From NCBI RefSeq assembly GCF_007474545.1, contig NZ_VKOG01000004.1, forward strand, positions 1-64,000: DNA of 64,000 nt, written 5' to 3'. Source of the DNA: Chryseobacterium binzhouense (lineage in GTDB: Bacteria > Bacteroidota > Bacteroidia > Flavobacteriales > Weeksellaceae). Shown piece by piece: positions 62,818 through 64,000 of this stretch. The first letter of the stretch is position 1. Every line of letters begins with the position of its first letter. The position numbers were made by a program, and so were the translations under genes. The notes beneath the pieces are model-generated. The model worked only from the letters and a program-made list of their open reading frames with translations. It made no database searches and was not told the origin of the DNA.

Positions 62818-64000
62818 TTAAGCTTCGTTCAAAGGTTTGTGCTCTCCTGGATTATCCTTTCCTTCAGGGTTTACTTTTCCCTCCGGTTTCGGACCTCTCT
62901 GCTCACCTTCTTTCTTTTCAGGTCTTGGTGGTCTTGGCAATAAAACTTTTCTTGAAAGTTTCATTTTCTTACGATCATCGTAACCCATAAACTTCACTTC
63001 AACCTCGTCACCTTCAGCATAAGGAACTTTATCCAGACGCTTCCACTCTATTTCCGAAATGTGAAGCAATCCTTCCGTTCCTTTAGCAATGGCTACAAAA
63101 GCACCAAAATCCATCACTTTTACTACTTTCCCTTTGTAAACTTCGCCTACAACCGGTACAAAAGTAATTTCGTTGATTTTTGCAATTGCTTCGTTGATTT
63201 TTTCTCTGCTTACCCCTGAAATTTCAATTCTTCCAATTTCACCGACTTCCTCAATAGCAATTACCGTATCGGTATCTTTCTGCATCTGCTGGATGATTTT
63301 ACCTCCAGGTCCTATCACTGCGCCAATGAAATCTTTAGGGATTTCCATCATCACCATTTTCGGAGCGTGCGGTTTCACATCTTCTCTTGGTTCAGCAATT
63401 GTTTCAGTGATTTTATTTAAAATATGAATTCTTCCTTCTCTTGCCTGCAGAAGAGCCTTTTCCATGATATCCATAGAAAGCCCCTGAATTTTGATATCCA
63501 TCTGACAAGCCGTAATTCCGTCTGCTGTTCCGGTTACTTTGAAGTCCATATCTCCAAGGTGATCTTCATCTCCAAGAATATCAGAAAGAACAGTATACTT
63601 TCCTGTTTTCACATCTGTTACCAATCCCATCGCAATTCCGGAAACAGGCTTTGCAATTTGAATTCCGGCATCCATTAACGCCAGAGTTCCTGCACAAACT
63701 GTTGCCATAGAAGACGAACCGTTTGACTCTAAAATATCAGAAACAATACGGATAGTATAAGGATTTTCTTCAGGGATCATATTTGCCAAAGCTCTTTGAG
63801 CTAGGTTTCCGTGACCTACTTCTCTTCTGGAAGTTCCTCTTAAAGGTCTTGCCTCACCTGTTGAGAATGGCGGGAAATTATAATGCAGGAAAAATCTCTC
63901 ATCATGCTGAGTCATTACGCTGTCTACCATATTGGCATCCTTAATAGAACCAAGCGTTACAGCAGTTAATGACTGTGTTTCTCCTCTTGTAAAGATAGCA
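62818..64000 (-). CDS. pnp: Polyribonucleotide nucleotidyltransferase, C-terminal part (cut by window edge)
   Basis: The frame stays open to the right end of the window, so the start lies outside; the internal ATG at 63930 is not the real start. The visible part covers the second RNase PH core ([39 protein letters not shown]), the KH domain ([19 protein letters not shown]), the S1 domain ([20 protein letters not shown]) and a Pro/Lys/Glu-rich tail. The enzyme degrades RNA 3'-5' with phosphate as part of the degradosome. Confidence 0.96.
   Translation of the reverse strand, partial: AIFTRGETQSLTAVTLGSIKDANMVDSVMTQHDERFFLHYNFPPFSTGEARPLRGTSRREVGHGNLAQRALANMIPEENPYTIRIVSDILESNGSSSMATVCAGTLALMDAGIQIAKPVSGIAMGLVTDVKTGKYTVLSDILGDEDHLGDMDFKVTGTADGITACQMDIKIQGLSMDIMEKALLQAREGRIHILNKITETIAEPREDVKPHAPKMVMMEIPKDFIGAVIGPGGKIIQQMQKDTDTVIAIEEVGEIGRIEISGVSREKINEAIAKINEITFVPVVGEVYKGKVVKVMDFGAFVAIAKGTEGLLHISEIEWKRLDKVPYAEGDEVEVKFMGYDDRKKMKLSRKVLLPRPPRPEKKEGEQRGPKPEGKVNPEGKDNPGEHKPLNEA

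Noticed and set aside
1-64000. CRISPR arrays, rRNA or tRNA genes
   Set aside because: I saw no regularly spaced direct repeats with unique spacers and no recognisable structural RNA gene in the window.

Overview
The window reads as chromosome of a low-GC member of the Bacteroidota, class Flavobacteriia, most like Chryseobacterium or a close relative. The grounds are TAnnTTTG-type promoter boxes, a PorZ-like type IX secretion protein with a C-terminal sorting domain, AT-rich coding sequence, and the protein flavour of the housekeeping genes. This assignment is inferred from recognised families, not from a database search.

Left flank (1-16.8 kb), ordinary chromosome: VanZ-like protein and gcvH; three tandem POT-family peptide transporters; a secreted thioredoxin; recG; a RelE/ParE toxin-antitoxin pair; a GNAT acetyltransferase; dapA; a 5'-nucleotidase split into two genes (C-terminal domain encoded first); porZ; recO; and an SDR oxidoreductase.

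Centre (17.0-60.1 kb): one large extracellular contractile injection system (eCIS, Afp/PVC/AlgoCIS-like) locus. The structural operon runs leftward from about 57.8 kb: DUF4255 tail terminator, an unknown 170-aa protein, two sheath and two near-identical tube genes, a third tube-like gene, a short DUF5908 gene missed by simple ORF calling, LysM tube-initiator, VgrG-like spike, PAAR tip, gp25, two baseplate wedge proteins, two giant paralogous PKD-type proteins and a 500-aa beta-sandwich protein. The tape-measure gene and a cysteine-rich small gene are transcribed divergently. Further left are an S24/XRE repressor with a perfect palindrome at its promoter, a small HTH gene, a holin-like gene, a 1384-aa cargo/toxin with immunity gene, an orphan AHH-nuclease toxin module with an Imm11-type immunity gene, a decayed cargo fragment, three fibre genes sharing one N-terminal anchor, an apparent one-protein spanin, an amidase and the AAA+ ATPase.

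How it works together: tube, sheath, baseplate and spike genes build the particle. The 1384-aa protein is the likely payload, and its C-terminal end looks exchangeable by recombination with the orphan module. Amidase, spanin and holin look like a phage-type lysis cassette that would release particles. Six promoters spread over 40 kb share an upstream element (CTGCArnnACAG) at a fixed 54-55 bp from the -7 box. This points to one regulator switching on structural genes, tape measure, ATPase, fibres and cargo together. The S24 repressor keeps an Ala-Gly/Ser/Lys autocleavage set and may tie part of this to DNA damage.

Right flank (60.1-64 kb): a complete 909-bp IS5-family element with TAA target duplication, a decayed IS256-family transposase, a cold-shock-domain gene with a long leader, and the C-terminal part of pnp, cut by the window edge.
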